Shown in pieces: positions 18,583 through 27,882 of a DNA stretch of 64,000 bases; position 1 is the stretch's first letter; every line of letters begins with the position of its first letter. Both the position numbers and the translations under genes were made by a program. The DNA comes from Bacteroidia bacterium (GTDB taxonomy: Bacteria > Bacteroidota > Bacteroidia > NS11-12g > UBA9320). The notes beneath the pieces were generated by a model. That model did not search any database, had not been told where the DNA came from, and worked only from the letters and a program-made list of their open reading frames with translations. Where the stretch lies: NCBI GenBank assembly GCA_020849295.1, contig JADLGN010000020.1, forward strand, positions 47,824-111,823. Direction: 5' to 3'.

Positions 18583-19071
18583 ATGAAAAAAATAGTATTA
18601 ATCGCATTGCTAAGTATCGGATTCATTGGATTTACAGATGCTCAAAAAGGTAGAAAAAACAAAAAATCTGCTCAAAAAGAAGAAGAAAAGGTAGAAATCG
18701 TTTCTGACGGTATACCTAAAATTAAGTTTACTGAAAATAATCATGATTTTGGAAACATAACGGAGGGAACACAGGCAACTTTTACCTTTGAATTTGTAAA
18801 TACCGGCAATGCGCCATTATTACTTGAATCTGTACAAGCAAGTTGCGGTTGTACTTCTCCTGAATGGAGTAAAGAACCTGTTGCCCCTGGTAAAAAAGGA
18901 AAAGTAACAGCTACTTTCAATAGTTCGGGTCGTCCAGGCACTTTTACAAAAACTATCACAGTAAAATACAATGGATCAACAGAATCAAATACCGAGTATC
19001 TTACTATTAAAGGTTTTGTAGAATCAGCACCAGTAGCACCACAAACTCCTGTAGTTACTCCAAATAATTAA
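18583..19071 (+). CDS. DUF1573 secreted protein, first of a tandem pair
   Basis: 162 residues. Signal peptide (LIALLSIGFIGFTDAQ), a Lys/Glu-rich linker, then one DUF1573 Ig-like domain: ENNHDFGNITEGTQATFTFEF, NTGNAPLLLESVQASCGCTSPEWS and PGTFTKTITVKYNG. The tail is Ala/Pro/Val rich. The family is abundant in Bacteroidota and found on periplasmic or surface proteins; function is not established. A TAAATTTG box at 18544-18551 is a possible -7 element. A strong hairpin follows at 19097-19131, so it is separately terminated from its paralogue. Confidence 0.9.
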   Translation: MKKIVLIALLSIGFIGFTDAQKGRKNKKSAQKEEEKVEIVSDGIPKIKFTENNHDFGNITEGTQATFTFEFVNTGNAPLLLESVQASCGCTSPEWSKEPVAPGKKGKVTATFNSSGRPGTFTKTITVKYNGSTESNTEYLTIKGFVESAPVAPQTPVVTPNN

Positions 19072-19096
19072 AAAAACAATTTTTTATATTTATAAT

Positions 19097-19131
19097 AAAA
19101 AAGCTAGATGTTATTTTCATCTAGCTTTTTT
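19097..19131 (+). terminator. Rho-independent terminator after first DUF1573 gene
   Basis: Fourteen-bp perfect stem (AAAAAAGCTAGATG at 19097-19110 with its complement at 19118-19131) around a 7-base loop, ending in a T run. It is 26 bases after the stop. Confidence 0.88.
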
Positions 19132-19168
19132 ATTATAATGGCATATAATTTGTAAAATACAAATTATA

Positions 19169-19579
19169 ATGTTTCAATATAAATTAATTTCTATAATATT
19201 AGTTCTTTTTTCAGTTAATACGTTTGCTCAAACAGGCAAAAAGAAAATTACTTTAATAGCTGATGAACAAGCAAATATTAAATTTAATGAAACTAATCAT
19301 GATTTTGGAAAAATAAAAGAAGGAACAAAAGCAACATACGAATTTACATATATTAATACAGGTAAAGCTCCATTAATTCTTACAGACGTAATAACACCTT
19401 GTAGTTGCACTTCTCCTGATTGGTCAAAAGAACCACTTATGCCTGGCAAATCAAGTAAGATAGTTATTGTGTTTGATTCGAAAGGAAAACCAGGGACATT
19501 TAATAAAACAATAACTATAAAACACAACGGTACTTCTGGTACAGAGTATTTAATAATAAAAGGCGTAGTAGGCAATTAA
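19169..19579 (+). CDS. DUF1573 secreted protein, second of a tandem pair
   Basis: 136 residues. Signal peptide (ISIILVLFSVNTFAQ) and a single DUF1573 domain: ETNHDFGKIKEGTKATYEFTY, NTGKAPLILTDV, CSCTSPDWSKEP and PGTFNKTITIKHNG. It is clearly paralogous to the gene 97 bases upstream (same motifs in the same order; CGCTSPEW there, CSCTSPDW here) but lacks the Lys/Glu linker and the Pro-rich tail. The pair is best explained by tandem duplication followed by divergence. Its own terminator follows at 19622. Confidence 0.9.
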   Translation: MFQYKLISIILVLFSVNTFAQTGKKKITLIADEQANIKFNETNHDFGKIKEGTKATYEFTYINTGKAPLILTDVITPCSCTSPDWSKEPLMPGKSSKIVIVFDSKGKPGTFNKTITIKHNGTSGTEYLIIKGVVGN

Positions 19580-19621
19580 AATAGAAAACAGAATTGCAAG
19601 ATAAATTTTTCAGTTAAACAG

Positions 19622-19650
19622 AACCCCTATCAAAAGATAGGGGTTTTTTA
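19622..19650 (+). terminator. Rho-independent terminator after second DUF1573 gene
   Basis: Stem AACCCCTATC (19622-19631) with GATAGGGGTT (19636-19645), loop AAAA, followed by a T-rich tail. Confidence 0.88.
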
Positions 19651-19743
19651 TTTTTTACAAAACTGTACATACAAGAACAAATTATTAGACACAACTATTT
19701 TATTCAACACATTAAATTATTTATTTCGTAAAAAAAAATAAAA

Positions 19744-20718
19744 TTGAAGCTACTTTACCCTTTAGCAGTAATATACGGATTACTTGTATATTTAAGGAAT
19801 AAATTATTTGACTTTGGAATTCTAAAGCAGAAGTCATTTAATATTCCAATTATAAGCATAGGAAATATATCGTTAGGAGGAACCGGTAAAACTCCGCATA
19901 TAGAGTACTTTATAAACAAGTATAAGGACTCAAGGAAAATTGCTGTAATTAGTAGAGGATACGGAAGAAAATCGAAAGGATTTTGCTATGTAAATTTGAA
20001 TGATGATGCATCAATTACAGGCGATGAACCTTTGCAGGTAAAATATAAATTTCCGGAAATTACCGTAGCTGTTTGCGAAAATCGAAATATAGCTGCTAAG
20101 CAAATTTTATCAGACTATCCTCAAACTGACTTAATATTGCTTGATGACGGATTTCAACACAGATACATTAATAGAAGTTTAAATATTTTACTTACTTCTT
20201 ATCAAAAACCATTTTGGAAAGATTGTGTTGTACCTTGTGGTACACTTAGAGAATTTAAAAATGGCTATAAAAGAGCCGATATTATAATAATTACAAAATG
20301 CCCTACAATTAAAACTTTAAAATTACCCGTGCGTCTCCTTAATAAAACATTGTTGTTTTCTGAAATAATGTATGATAACCCAAAGATACACAAAGGAAGG
20401 TTTTCAAAGAAAATTGTTTTAGTAACAGGCATAGCTAATGATACTCTTTTTATTGATTTTCTTAAAAATGAACATTATGAAATTCTCTATCATTTTAGAT
20501 TTGCAGACCATTATAATTATATGTATGCTGACATTGATAAAATAAATAAAAAGGTATCTGAGTTTGAAAATTCAATGATAATGACTACCGAAAAAGATTT
20601 TTTCAGGTTGAAAAATTATTATACTAACTCATTCGTAAATTTTTCATATATTCCTATTAAAATAAAATTAAATAAGGAAATTGACTGGCTTAGCCTTTGT
20701 AATACAGCTCGCCATTAA
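19744..20718 (+). CDS. lpxK: Tetraacyldisaccharide 4'-kinase
   Basis: 324 residues from a TTG start. LpxK phosphorylates the 4' position of the lipid A disaccharide at the inner membrane. Visible: an N-terminal membrane-associated helix (LYPLAVIYGLLVYLRNKLF), the P-loop GNISLGGTGKTPHIEY, the family motif LLDDGFQHRYI, and VPCGTLREFKNGYKRADIII. The C-terminal region has FADHYNY and MTTEKDFFRL, both typical. Its presence shows a normal lipid A outer membrane. The TTG at 19744 fits the family N-terminus and no ATG lies nearby. The 3' end overlaps the convergent menC by 29 bases. Confidence 0.94.
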   Translation: MKLLYPLAVIYGLLVYLRNKLFDFGILKQKSFNIPIISIGNISLGGTGKTPHIEYFINKYKDSRKIAVISRGYGRKSKGFCYVNLNDDASITGDEPLQVKYKFPEITVAVCENRNIAAKQILSDYPQTDLILLDDGFQHRYINRSLNILLTSYQKPFWKDCVVPCGTLREFKNGYKRADIIIITKCPTIKTLKLPVRLLNKTLLFSEIMYDNPKIHKGRFSKKIVLVTGIANDTLFIDFLKNEHYEILYHFRFADHYNYMYADIDKINKKVSEFENSMIMTTEKDFFRLKNYYTNSFVNFSYIPIKIKLNKEIDWLSLCNTARH

Positions 20719-21712
20719 AGATATTTGACTTTTTTCTAAAATTGTTTTTATACAAAATTCCTGTGCCTAATCCTTGAAATGTATTTGTTTTAAGATTACC
20801 CACCCATTGTGAAAGTATATTTAATCCGATATTAGATTCTAAAGCTGATGTAATCCACCAGTTTGAGTTATACTTTTCTGATAGCTTAATCCATTTCATA
20901 CTGTTTGATAAGCCTCCCAGTAAAGTTGGTTTCAATACTACAAAATGAGGTTTTATAATCTTAAAGAGTTTTTCTATTTCTTTTTCATTTGTTAAATTTA
21001 TCAATTCTTCGTCAAGTGCAATTTTTATTTTTGATTCGCTGCATAATTTTGCCATAATATCAAATTGCCCAGTTTTAATCGGCTGTTCAATAGAATGGAT
21101 ATTAAAACGAGATAATTCATTCAATATTTCAAATGCATTTTTATGATTAAATGCACCATTTGCATCAAGCCTTATTATGCAATTTTTTCCTTGTTGAGTG
21201 TTTCTAAACGATTCAAGCATTTTGCACTCTTTGTCAATATCAAGGCTCCCTACTTTAAACTTAATACATTTAAATCCTGATTCAACTTTTTTGATAGCTT
21301 CTTTTAACATGCTTTCTGTATCGTTCATCCATATTAAACCATTAATAGGAATAGGCTTTCCTTTTATATAATCTGAATTAAAATATACTTGTTTGCCACC
21401 ATTTTTCAAATCTATCAGGGCACTTTCAATTGCAAATTTTACTGATGGAAATCCTGTGAAATCAATTTCTTCAAAAGGCTCTCCTTTAGTCAATCTATAT
21501 AAAAATTGTGTTATTTTTTCTGATAATTCATTATTGTAATCAGGACTTAAAAATTCTAATGGAGCTGCTTCGCCAATTCCTTTAATTTCTATATTTCTTT
21601 TATTATATATACTTACAATCCAATGTTTTTTCTTTGTAAAAACATTTCGAGATGTTTTAGCAGGTATTATAAATTCAAGATTATATTCTTTTACTGTAAA
21701 ATCAATATCCAT
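20690..21712 (-). CDS. menC: o-Succinylbenzoate synthase
   Basis: 340 residues from the ATG at 21712, which overlaps the menA stop by one base (TGATG); an ATG four codons earlier (21724) is possible but less well placed. Enolase-superfamily residues are visible: the KxK acid/base pair in IKFKVGSLD, metal ligands in IRLDANGAF, HSIEQPI and IALDEELI, and the second catalytic Lys in HFVVLKPTLLGG. It dehydrates SHCHC to o-succinylbenzoate in menaquinone synthesis. Adjacent menA supports the menaquinone role over the dipeptide-epimerase alternative in the same superfamily. The other men genes are outside the window. Confidence 0.92.
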   Translation of the reverse strand: MDIDFTVKEYNLEFIIPAKTSRNVFTKKKHWIVSIYNKRNIEIKGIGEAAPLEFLSPDYNNELSEKITQFLYRLTKGEPFEEIDFTGFPSVKFAIESALIDLKNGGKQVYFNSDYIKGKPIPINGLIWMNDTESMLKEAIKKVESGFKCIKFKVGSLDIDKECKMLESFRNTQQGKNCIIRLDANGAFNHKNAFEILNELSRFNIHSIEQPIKTGQFDIMAKLCSESKIKIALDEELINLTNEKEIEKLFKIIKPHFVVLKPTLLGGLSNSMKWIKLSEKYNSNWWITSALESNIGLNILSQWVGNLKTNTFQGLGTGILYKNNFRKKSNIFNGELYYKG

Positions 21713-22611
21713 CAAGAAAGCCAAAGTAATCCTAATATAAGTACAAGCATTAAATTGAGAAGAGAAATATTTCTTAATGCTTTATTGAAATCTTCTTTTG
21801 ATGGGTTTTTAGCAGTAATATTTCTGAATATTATAATATAAAAACTTAAAAAAAATATAGGTACTAATATATCTAAACTTGTTTCTGTTAATCTTGAAAA
21901 CAATGCAAACAAAAATACTGACAAGACAGTAATTGAGTAAAGGTAAATTTTTGCATTTTTTAATCCTAAAATTAATGCAAATGTTTTTTTCCCTGATATT
22001 TTATCATTTTCGATATCTCTAATATTATTAATATTAAGAACAACAACACATAATAAACCCCATGCTACCGAAGGCACTATTATATTTGGGGTAAAACGAT
22101 TTGTCAATAGATAATATGCTCCAAAAACTGAAATAATACCAAAAAAAACAAAAACTGCTAAATCTCCCCACCCGTAGTATCCATAGGGGTTTTTCCCTAT
22201 TGTATATTTTAAAGCTGCAACAATTGCAGCAATTCCTATTATGAGCCATAAATACATTTTTAAATCTGAATAATTAAAAACTGTAATAAGAAGTATTACA
22301 CCAAAAATAAAAGCAAGGATTGACACTATAGTTAGAACAGCTTTCATTTGATATTCGCTTATTTTACCCGATGATAGCATGCGGTCTTCTCTATTTGCAG
22401 AAATGTCAGTCCCTTTTTTATAATCGCCATAATCATTTGCAAGGTTTGATAATATCTGCAACAAAACTGCAGTAACAATAAGCAAAGAGAATATTTTAGA
22501 CGAAAATGAATATTCGTAAGCTGCCAGAAAACTACCCAACAAAATACCTCCTACTGCAAGAGGCAAAGTTTTAAGTCGGATTGCTTTAAGCCAGCTTTTA
22601 AAATTCTTCAA
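21712..22611 (-). CDS. menA: 1,4-dihydroxy-2-naphthoate polyprenyltransferase
   Basis: 299 residues with about eight or nine membrane helices. The UbiA-family first Asp-rich motif is NLANDYGDYKKGTD and the second is NNIRDIENDKISGKKT. It attaches the polyprenyl tail to DHNA in the inner membrane, making demethylmenaquinone. N-terminal KSWLKAIRLKTLPLAVGGIL is typical of MenA. It lies 7 bases downstream of kbl and is coupled to menC, so the order kbl-menA-menC is probably one transcript. Confidence 0.95.
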   Translation of the reverse strand: MKNFKSWLKAIRLKTLPLAVGGILLGSFLAAYEYSFSSKIFSLLIVTAVLLQILSNLANDYGDYKKGTDISANREDRMLSSGKISEYQMKAVLTIVSILAFIFGVILLITVFNYSDLKMYLWLIIGIAAIVAALKYTIGKNPYGYYGWGDLAVFVFFGIISVFGAYYLLTNRFTPNIIVPSVAWGLLCVVVLNINNIRDIENDKISGKKTFALILGLKNAKIYLYSITVLSVFLFALFSRLTETSLDILVPIFFLSFYIIIFRNITAKNPSKEDFNKALRNISLLNLMLVLILGLLWLS

Positions 22612-22618
22612 ACTTTAA

Positions 22619-23809
22619 TTATTTAATTACTCCAAGTTGTTTTCCTATTTTAGTAAATGCTGAAATTGCTTTATCCAAATGATGAGTTTCATGTCCTGCA
22701 GAAATTTGTACTCTTATTCTTGCTTGTCCTTTGGCTACAACAGGATAATAAAATCCGATTACATAAATTCCTTCAGTAAGAAGAGCTTCAGCAAACTGTT
22801 GTGCAAGTTTGGCATCATACAGCATTATAGGGCAAATTGGGTGAACACCGGGTTTGATATCAAAACCTGCATTAGTCATTTTTTCTCTGAAATAAATTGT
22901 ATTTCTTTCTAATTTATCTCTCAACTCTGTAGTTTGACTAAGCATATCAAAAACGGCAATAGAGGCTCCAACTATAGATGGTGCCAGGGTATTGCTGAAT
23001 AAATATGGACGAGAACGCTGTCTTAGCATTTCAATAATTTCTTTTCTTCCACTTGTAAACCCTCCCGAAGCACCACCAAGTGCTTTTCCTAATGTGCCGG
23101 TTATAATATCAATTTTGCCCATTACACCTCTGTACTCATGTGTACCTCTGCCTGTTTTACCAATAAATCCACTTGCATGGCACTCGTCTATCATAATTAA
23201 TGCATTGTATTTTTCGGCAAGTGCTACAATCAAGTCAAGTCGTGCAATAGTGCCATCCATACTAAATACACCATCTGTTACAATTATTCTGTGTCTTAAA
23301 TTTTGAGTTTCGTTCAATATTTTTTCAAGGTCGTTCATATCATCATTGTTGTAACGATATCTCTGTGCCTTGCAAAGCCTAACTCCATCAATTATTGAAG
23401 CGTGATTTAAGGCATCGCTTATTATTGCATCTCTTTCATCAAATAATGGTTCAAAAACTCCACCGTTTGCATCAAATGCTGCTGCGTAAAGTATAGTGTC
23501 TTCTGTACCTAAAAATTCACTGATTTTTTGTTCCAGAGTTTTATGAATATCTTGTGTTCCACAAATAAATCTCACACTACTCATACCGAAACCATGTGTA
23601 TCTATTGCTTTTTTAGCTGCTTCTATTACAAGTGGATGAGAAGACAAACCAAGATAGTTGTTTGCACAAAAGTTAAGAACTTTACTCCCATTACTTAATG
23701 TAATTTCTGCTCCCTGAGGAGAAGATATTATTCTCTCATTTTTGTAAAGCCCGGCTTCTCTAATATCATTAATTTCTTTTTCTAATACAGGTTTTAATGT
23801 GTTGTACAT
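22619..23809 (-). CDS. kbl: Glycine C-acetyltransferase (2-amino-3-ketobutyrate CoA ligase)
   Basis: 396 residues, the standard length. It is a PLP enzyme of the alpha-oxoamine synthase family, cleaving 2-amino-3-oxobutyrate with CoA to glycine and acetyl-CoA in threonine breakdown. Visible: NFCANNYLGLSSHP, GFGMSSVRFICGTQDIHKTL, the PLP-contacting MIDECHASG (208-214) and the Schiff-base Lys242 in TGTLGKALGGASGG. The N-terminal sequence and SVRFICGTQ favour Kbl over BioF or serine palmitoyltransferase. Threonine dehydrogenase is not adjacent. First gene of the menA-menC transcript; a TATCTTTG box on the minus strand, ~34 bases upstream of the ATG, may be its -7 element. Confidence 0.95.
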   Translation of the reverse strand: MYNTLKPVLEKEINDIREAGLYKNERIISSPQGAEITLSNGSKVLNFCANNYLGLSSHPLVIEAAKKAIDTHGFGMSSVRFICGTQDIHKTLEQKISEFLGTEDTILYAAAFDANGGVFEPLFDERDAIISDALNHASIIDGVRLCKAQRYRYNNDDMNDLEKILNETQNLRHRIIVTDGVFSMDGTIARLDLIVALAEKYNALIMIDECHASGFIGKTGRGTHEYRGVMGKIDIITGTLGKALGGASGGFTSGRKEIIEMLRQRSRPYLFSNTLAPSIVGASIAVFDMLSQTTELRDKLERNTIYFREKMTNAGFDIKPGVHPICPIMLYDAKLAQQFAEALLTEGIYVIGFYYPVVAKGQARIRVQISAGHETHHLDKAISAFTKIGKQLGVIK

Positions 23810-23891
23810 TTATATTTTTTTTTTAATAAATGCAAAGATAATTTACAACAGTTAAAATAAAATTATTTGTAATAAAATCACCTATTGTAAG

Positions 23892-25178
23892 TTATTTGAT
23901 TATAAAAAAATCTGATTCAAATACAGACATGTTAGTTAAAACCTTATAAAAATATAACCCTTTAGGCATGTTGAGTTCTGTGACAGATTGAGATTGTAAT
24001 TTTATATTTTTGATTAATTTGGCTGAAATATCAAAAATTTGAAGTTCTGAGTTTGCTTCAATATTTGCTGTATTAAAATAAACTTTTCCATCTGATGGAT
24101 TTGGGAAAAGAAATATTTTAGGGGTTAATTTAAAATTATACACATCTAATATCAAACCGCAACTATCAGCAATTCTTGCTGCTTCACTTCTTATTTTATT
24201 TAATTCTGAATAAAGAGAATCGCCGGGACATGAAGTACTGCAACCATTTCGATGACCACAAATATTTTCGAGTAATGAACCTGTTGATTTTGGATGAAGC
24301 GTTTTGCCATTAGCATCAATTTTAGCTTTTTTAAGTTTCCAAGCCAAGAGGTATTTTAATGAAAACAATGCTTCATCGGTTGGTTTTTGATTCATATAAT
24401 TTCCCATTATACATATTCCCATGGTATTTTGGTTTTTAGAACAAAAATGTGCCCCGAGAATTTCGTCATCATCTCCCGCTCCTATAGGATCGCGACCATT
24501 AAAAATTGTACCATCTGGGGCAATCAAAAAATTATAACCAATATCATCCCATCCATTGCTTTGTGTATGCAACAAGTATATATTTCTAACTGTGTTTATA
24601 TAATCAGTATCTGAGTTAGAGCCTGCAGAATGATGGATAACAAGATGTTCTACCTTTGTTTTTTCTCGTGGTGGTTTAGGGTCTGGCAATCCTTTTCTCC
24701 ATTCATTATAGCTTATCATTAGCGGTTTATCACAAGGATTATTAAATTTATATAATTTTAAATCTTTGCTCAGATTATGTTTAGGTGAATAAATAAAGCT
24801 TATCTTTACCTGACCTTCAAAATTTCCAAAGTTGATTTTTATTCCGTTTAGTGTCTTGTTAAAACTATGTAACCCCGTGCTATACTTGTATTCTCGATTA
24901 TTTTCATTGTCAAAAAACTTTGAAATAAGAAATAATGGTTTGCCGTTTTCAGTAAAAATTTCAACTTTTATTTCTTCATTTATTTTTTCGTTTGTTTCAA
25001 TAATTATTGATGTAAACTGAATATTATTTACTTGTAAAATTTTTTCATTGCTTATTATGCAATTAATATAACTGTAATAATTATTGAAATTAGTTAGAGT
25101 AAATTGTGCCCAAGCATTAGAAATTGAAATTTTTAAACAGATTAAAATTATTAAAAATACTCTGTAATACCAAGTCAT
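23892..25178 (-). CDS. T9SS-exported N-acetylmuramoyl-L-alanine amidase (PGRP type)
   Basis: 428 residues. Signal peptide (IILICLKISISNAWAQ), a beta-rich region to about residue 175, then an amidase_2/PGRP domain. Its zinc ligands look intact: His in LVIHHSAGSNS, then His and Cys in CGHRNGCSTSCPGD, which predicts a catalytically active amidase rather than a recognition-only PGRP. The last ~75 residues form a type A T9SS sorting domain (FLFPNPSDGKVYF, LQIFDISAKLIKNI, MPKGLYFYKV). It should cut peptide from peptidoglycan at or outside the cell surface; whether it acts on self or on prey and competitor walls is open. The start overlaps the phosphatase gene by four bases. Confidence 0.92.
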   Translation of the reverse strand: MTWYYRVFLIILICLKISISNAWAQFTLTNFNNYYSYINCIISNEKILQVNNIQFTSIIIETNEKINEEIKVEIFTENGKPLFLISKFFDNENNREYKYSTGLHSFNKTLNGIKINFGNFEGQVKISFIYSPKHNLSKDLKLYKFNNPCDKPLMISYNEWRKGLPDPKPPREKTKVEHLVIHHSAGSNSDTDYINTVRNIYLLHTQSNGWDDIGYNFLIAPDGTIFNGRDPIGAGDDDEILGAHFCSKNQNTMGICIMGNYMNQKPTDEALFSLKYLLAWKLKKAKIDANGKTLHPKSTGSLLENICGHRNGCSTSCPGDSLYSELNKIRSEAARIADSCGLILDVYNFKLTPKIFLFPNPSDGKVYFNTANIEANSELQIFDISAKLIKNIKLQSQSVTELNMPKGLYFYKVLTNMSVFESDFFIIK

Positions 25179-25969
25179 TTCTTGTTAAAATTTGAATTGA
25201 TAATATCAAAATAATTATTGTAAATAATATTGTTTGTAGCAATAATGGTTTTCCCAAAAAGCCAGTTTTCGCCACCATCAAAATCACTTACTTTTCCTCC
25301 GGCTTTTTTTACAATAAAAGCACCGGCTGCCACATCCCACGAATTTAAACCAAATTCAAAAAAACCTTCAAATTTACCACAGGCAACATAAGCAAGGTCA
25401 ATAGCAGCACTTCCCATTCGTCTTAGCCCTCTTGTTTGTTTCATAAGGCTTTTAAGTGCATTCAGATAATTTTCTATTCCGTCAAAATCATAATATGGGA
25501 ACCCGGTAGCAAGCAAACTTTTACTTAAATTTTCGTTTGTTGATACCTTTATGTTATCGCCATTGCAATATGCACCGTTTTGGTCAGCATAAAATAAATT
25601 GTCATTGCATACATCGTAAATTATTCCAAGTATTGGCTTATTATTATCATACAAGGCTACACTTACTGCAAATGCGGGTATCCCATGCATAAAATTGGTA
25701 GTTCCATCAAGTGGGTCTATTATCCAGTTTAATTTATCTGACAACTTAGAAATAGTATTTTCTTCAGTAATAAAACCCGCCTCAGGCAATACTTTACTCA
25801 ATCCTTCAACCAACATTTTCTCAGCAGAAATATCTACATAACTTACAAGCTGATTTGGAGATTTTACAACTATTGCATTTTGATTAAAATTTTTAAATTC
25901 ACTACGTAAATACAACCCTGCTTGTTTTGTTATCTCTAATGTGTGAGTAGTTAGTTTTTTATTTGGCAT
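25175..25969 (-). CDS. Inositol monophosphatase family protein
   Basis: 264 residues, normal length. The metal-binding motifs of the family are intact: GFITEENT, WIIDPLDGTTNF and the C-terminal SWDVAAGAFIVKKAGG. It hydrolyses a phosphate monoester with Mg2+ and could be an inositol-1-phosphatase, SuhB-like, or a related sugar-phosphate or PAP phosphatase. Substrate cannot be decided. It follows the glycosyltransferase genes by 21 bases and overlaps the amidase gene, so it is transcribed with both. Confidence 0.9.
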   Translation of the reverse strand: MPNKKLTTHTLEITKQAGLYLRSEFKNFNQNAIVVKSPNQLVSYVDISAEKMLVEGLSKVLPEAGFITEENTISKLSDKLNWIIDPLDGTTNFMHGIPAFAVSVALYDNNKPILGIIYDVCNDNLFYADQNGAYCNGDNIKVSTNENLSKSLLATGFPYYDFDGIENYLNALKSLMKQTRGLRRMGSAAIDLAYVACGKFEGFFEFGLNSWDVAAGAFIVKKAGGKVSDFDGGENWLFGKTIIATNNIIYNNYFDIINSNFNKK

Positions 25970-25990
25970 TATGCAAATATATTAATGATA

Positions 25991-26845
25991 TTAGATTTGT
26001 TGTGAAAAGTTCTTTGGATTTATGCTTTTGAAAATCAAAAAAATAAGAGCATTTGTTTTTAATATAGATTTTCTAAAATTAAAGGTCATAAAACTTTTAA
26101 TTGCTCCCTTAGCCAATTGATAAATAACTTTTTTAGGCTTGTTATCTTGCAATGGATTTAGTATTAATGCTAAAAAGTAAGTATTGTAACTTTTGATAGA
26201 TTTAAATATATTTTGTTCATAATCCTTTTGATTCTTCTTTTTGTGTATCATTTTAGCATTAGGATTTAATCCTATTTTATAACCATAGTAGTTAGCTCGG
26301 TGGCAATAATTAAAATCACTTCCATAATTTTTAAAGATAGGATTGAATAAACCTATTTCTCTCACTTTTTTTAAATCCATTAACCAACAAGCGGCATTTA
26401 CAAATTTTACTTCGGTGGTTAGGGTTTGGGTTAAATCAGTCCCATAGTCAGTACAAATTTTTTTAAATTGATATTCTGCTTCATTTTGCTCGTTCATTTG
26501 CATAGGTGAAACTACAGCCATTGAGGGGTTTTCTTCAAAATCAACTAAGAGCAAGGAAACCATTTCCTTTTCAAATTCTACATCCTGATTTAATAAAAGA
26601 AGATAATCGAAATCGTTATTTATTGAATATTTTACTGCTTGGTTGGCTGCATTAGTAAATCCTGTATTTGTATTGTTTTTTATAAGTGTTATGTGATTTT
26701 GTGAGCATAAATACTCAAGACTTCCATCTTTAGAATTATTGTCGATAACGAGAATTTCTAATTCAGCTAATTGGCATGATTTAATACAATTCGGTAAAAA
26801 CTCTCTACCGTTGTATGAAATTATGGCTGCTATTGTTTTTCTCAT
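25991..26845 (-). CDS. Glycosyltransferase family 2
   Basis: 284 residues from ATG 26845 (MRKTIAAIISYNGREFLPNC), which makes a four-base ATGA overlap with the gene before; a longer frame starting at 26884 is less likely. GT-A features: ILVIDNNSKDGSLEYL and the metal/nucleotide motif LLLLNQDVEF, followed by NAACWLMDLKKVREIGLF. It resembles rhamnosyltransferase-like GT2 enzymes of O-antigen and capsule clusters; the sugar is unknown. Third in the minus-strand glycosyltransferase set at 28782-25991. Confidence 0.88.
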   Translation of the reverse strand: MRKTIAAIISYNGREFLPNCIKSCQLAELEILVIDNNSKDGSLEYLCSQNHITLIKNNTNTGFTNAANQAVKYSINNDFDYLLLLNQDVEFEKEMVSLLLVDFEENPSMAVVSPMQMNEQNEAEYQFKKICTDYGTDLTQTLTTEVKFVNAACWLMDLKKVREIGLFNPIFKNYGSDFNYCHRANYYGYKIGLNPNAKMIHKKKNQKDYEQNIFKSIKSYNTYFLALILNPLQDNKPKKVIYQLAKGAIKSFMTFNFRKSILKTNALIFLIFKSINPKNFSQQI

Positions 26846-27867
26846 TTTAATACCTTTAGTAATGATCTTAAAACAGGTTTCCAAACGTTATTGTAAATTT
26901 CTTTAATATCATATGTTATCAAATTGAGTTGATCAAAAAAAGTTATTTTAAATTGACCCCCACTTAATCCAAAAATTACATTAACCTCCTGATTAAATGT
27001 CTTTTTTTCGTTACAAACATTAGTATGGAATTTAGAATATTCTTTTAAAATATTCTTTTTCTGTTTATTAATTAAATCTATTTGTTTGCATTTATATTCT
27101 GACGGTATATCTAGTTCTAATTTATATGTTTTAGGAAATGGGAAATCAAAATTATTTTCTGCTGAACCAAGTTTAGAAATAAGTGGAATAGTTTGATGCA
27201 AAATAGCCTCTCTAGGAAGTCTATCCTTACCCGGATTGTTACCTAAGTCAAAATATATATTACTTTGAGCTAAAAGTATAGATAATCTTATCCTATCTAA
27301 ATTCTCAATTGCCTTAAAAGTGTAATTTAATTCCATTATTTTTTTTACTTCATCGAATTTTGAGTTTACCTTTCTGGGGTCATAAACTATAACGTTTTTT
27401 TTCTTTCTAATAAATGTACTAATAAGTCTGTAAGTGATTACAAAATCGCTTAACATATAGCAGGTAGTTACCCCTTTTGTCAAAATTAAATCCAATGCGT
27501 AATTTGATTGACAAAAATGTAAAATTGAATCATTTATAAAATTGTGATTCCATTCTCCATAATCTACACTAAGCCACCAAATCGCCTTTTTCGCATATCT
27601 GATTTTAGCAATGTAATTCGTCATTGTTTCTGGAATAATGACAAGATTACCTTCATTATCATCTATAAAATTTGAAATTTTAAAATTATACCATTTAAAT
27701 TTAGTTGGTGTTTTGGCATTCGCAAATTCTAAAGTTTTGTAATCAACATAAACCAGAAAATTGGATTGTTTTTTTTTAGTTAAAATGTGAGCAAGTTGAT
27801 GCAATGCTTCCGAACCTCCAGACATGCCATTTGCCGGACAAATAATATATACTGTTTTGTAAATCAA
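26842..27867 (-). CDS. Putative GT-B glycosyltransferase of a polysaccharide cluster
   Basis: 341 residues. The start MIYKTVYIICPANGMSGGSEALHQLAHIL has the glycine-rich first loop of GT-B enzymes and resembles proteins annotated only as polysaccharide-cluster transferases in Bacteroidota. The second half (RKKKNVIVYDPRK, NIYFDLGNNPGKDRLPREAILHQTIPLIS) fits a nucleotide-sugar-binding Rossmann domain with a conserved Glu. There is no signal peptide, so it is probably cytoplasmic. The donor and acceptor are unknown. Flanked on both sides by GT2 genes with spacings of 15 and -4 bases. Confidence 0.7.
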   Translation of the reverse strand: MIYKTVYIICPANGMSGGSEALHQLAHILTKKKQSNFLVYVDYKTLEFANAKTPTKFKWYNFKISNFIDDNEGNLVIIPETMTNYIAKIRYAKKAIWWLSVDYGEWNHNFINDSILHFCQSNYALDLILTKGVTTCYMLSDFVITYRLISTFIRKKKNVIVYDPRKVNSKFDEVKKIMELNYTFKAIENLDRIRLSILLAQSNIYFDLGNNPGKDRLPREAILHQTIPLISKLGSAENNFDFPFPKTYKLELDIPSEYKCKQIDLINKQKKNILKEYSKFHTNVCNEKKTFNQEVNVIFGLSGGQFKITFFDQLNLITYDIKEIYNNVWKPVLRSLLKVLK

Positions 27868-27882
27868 AGTGGAAGTATATCG

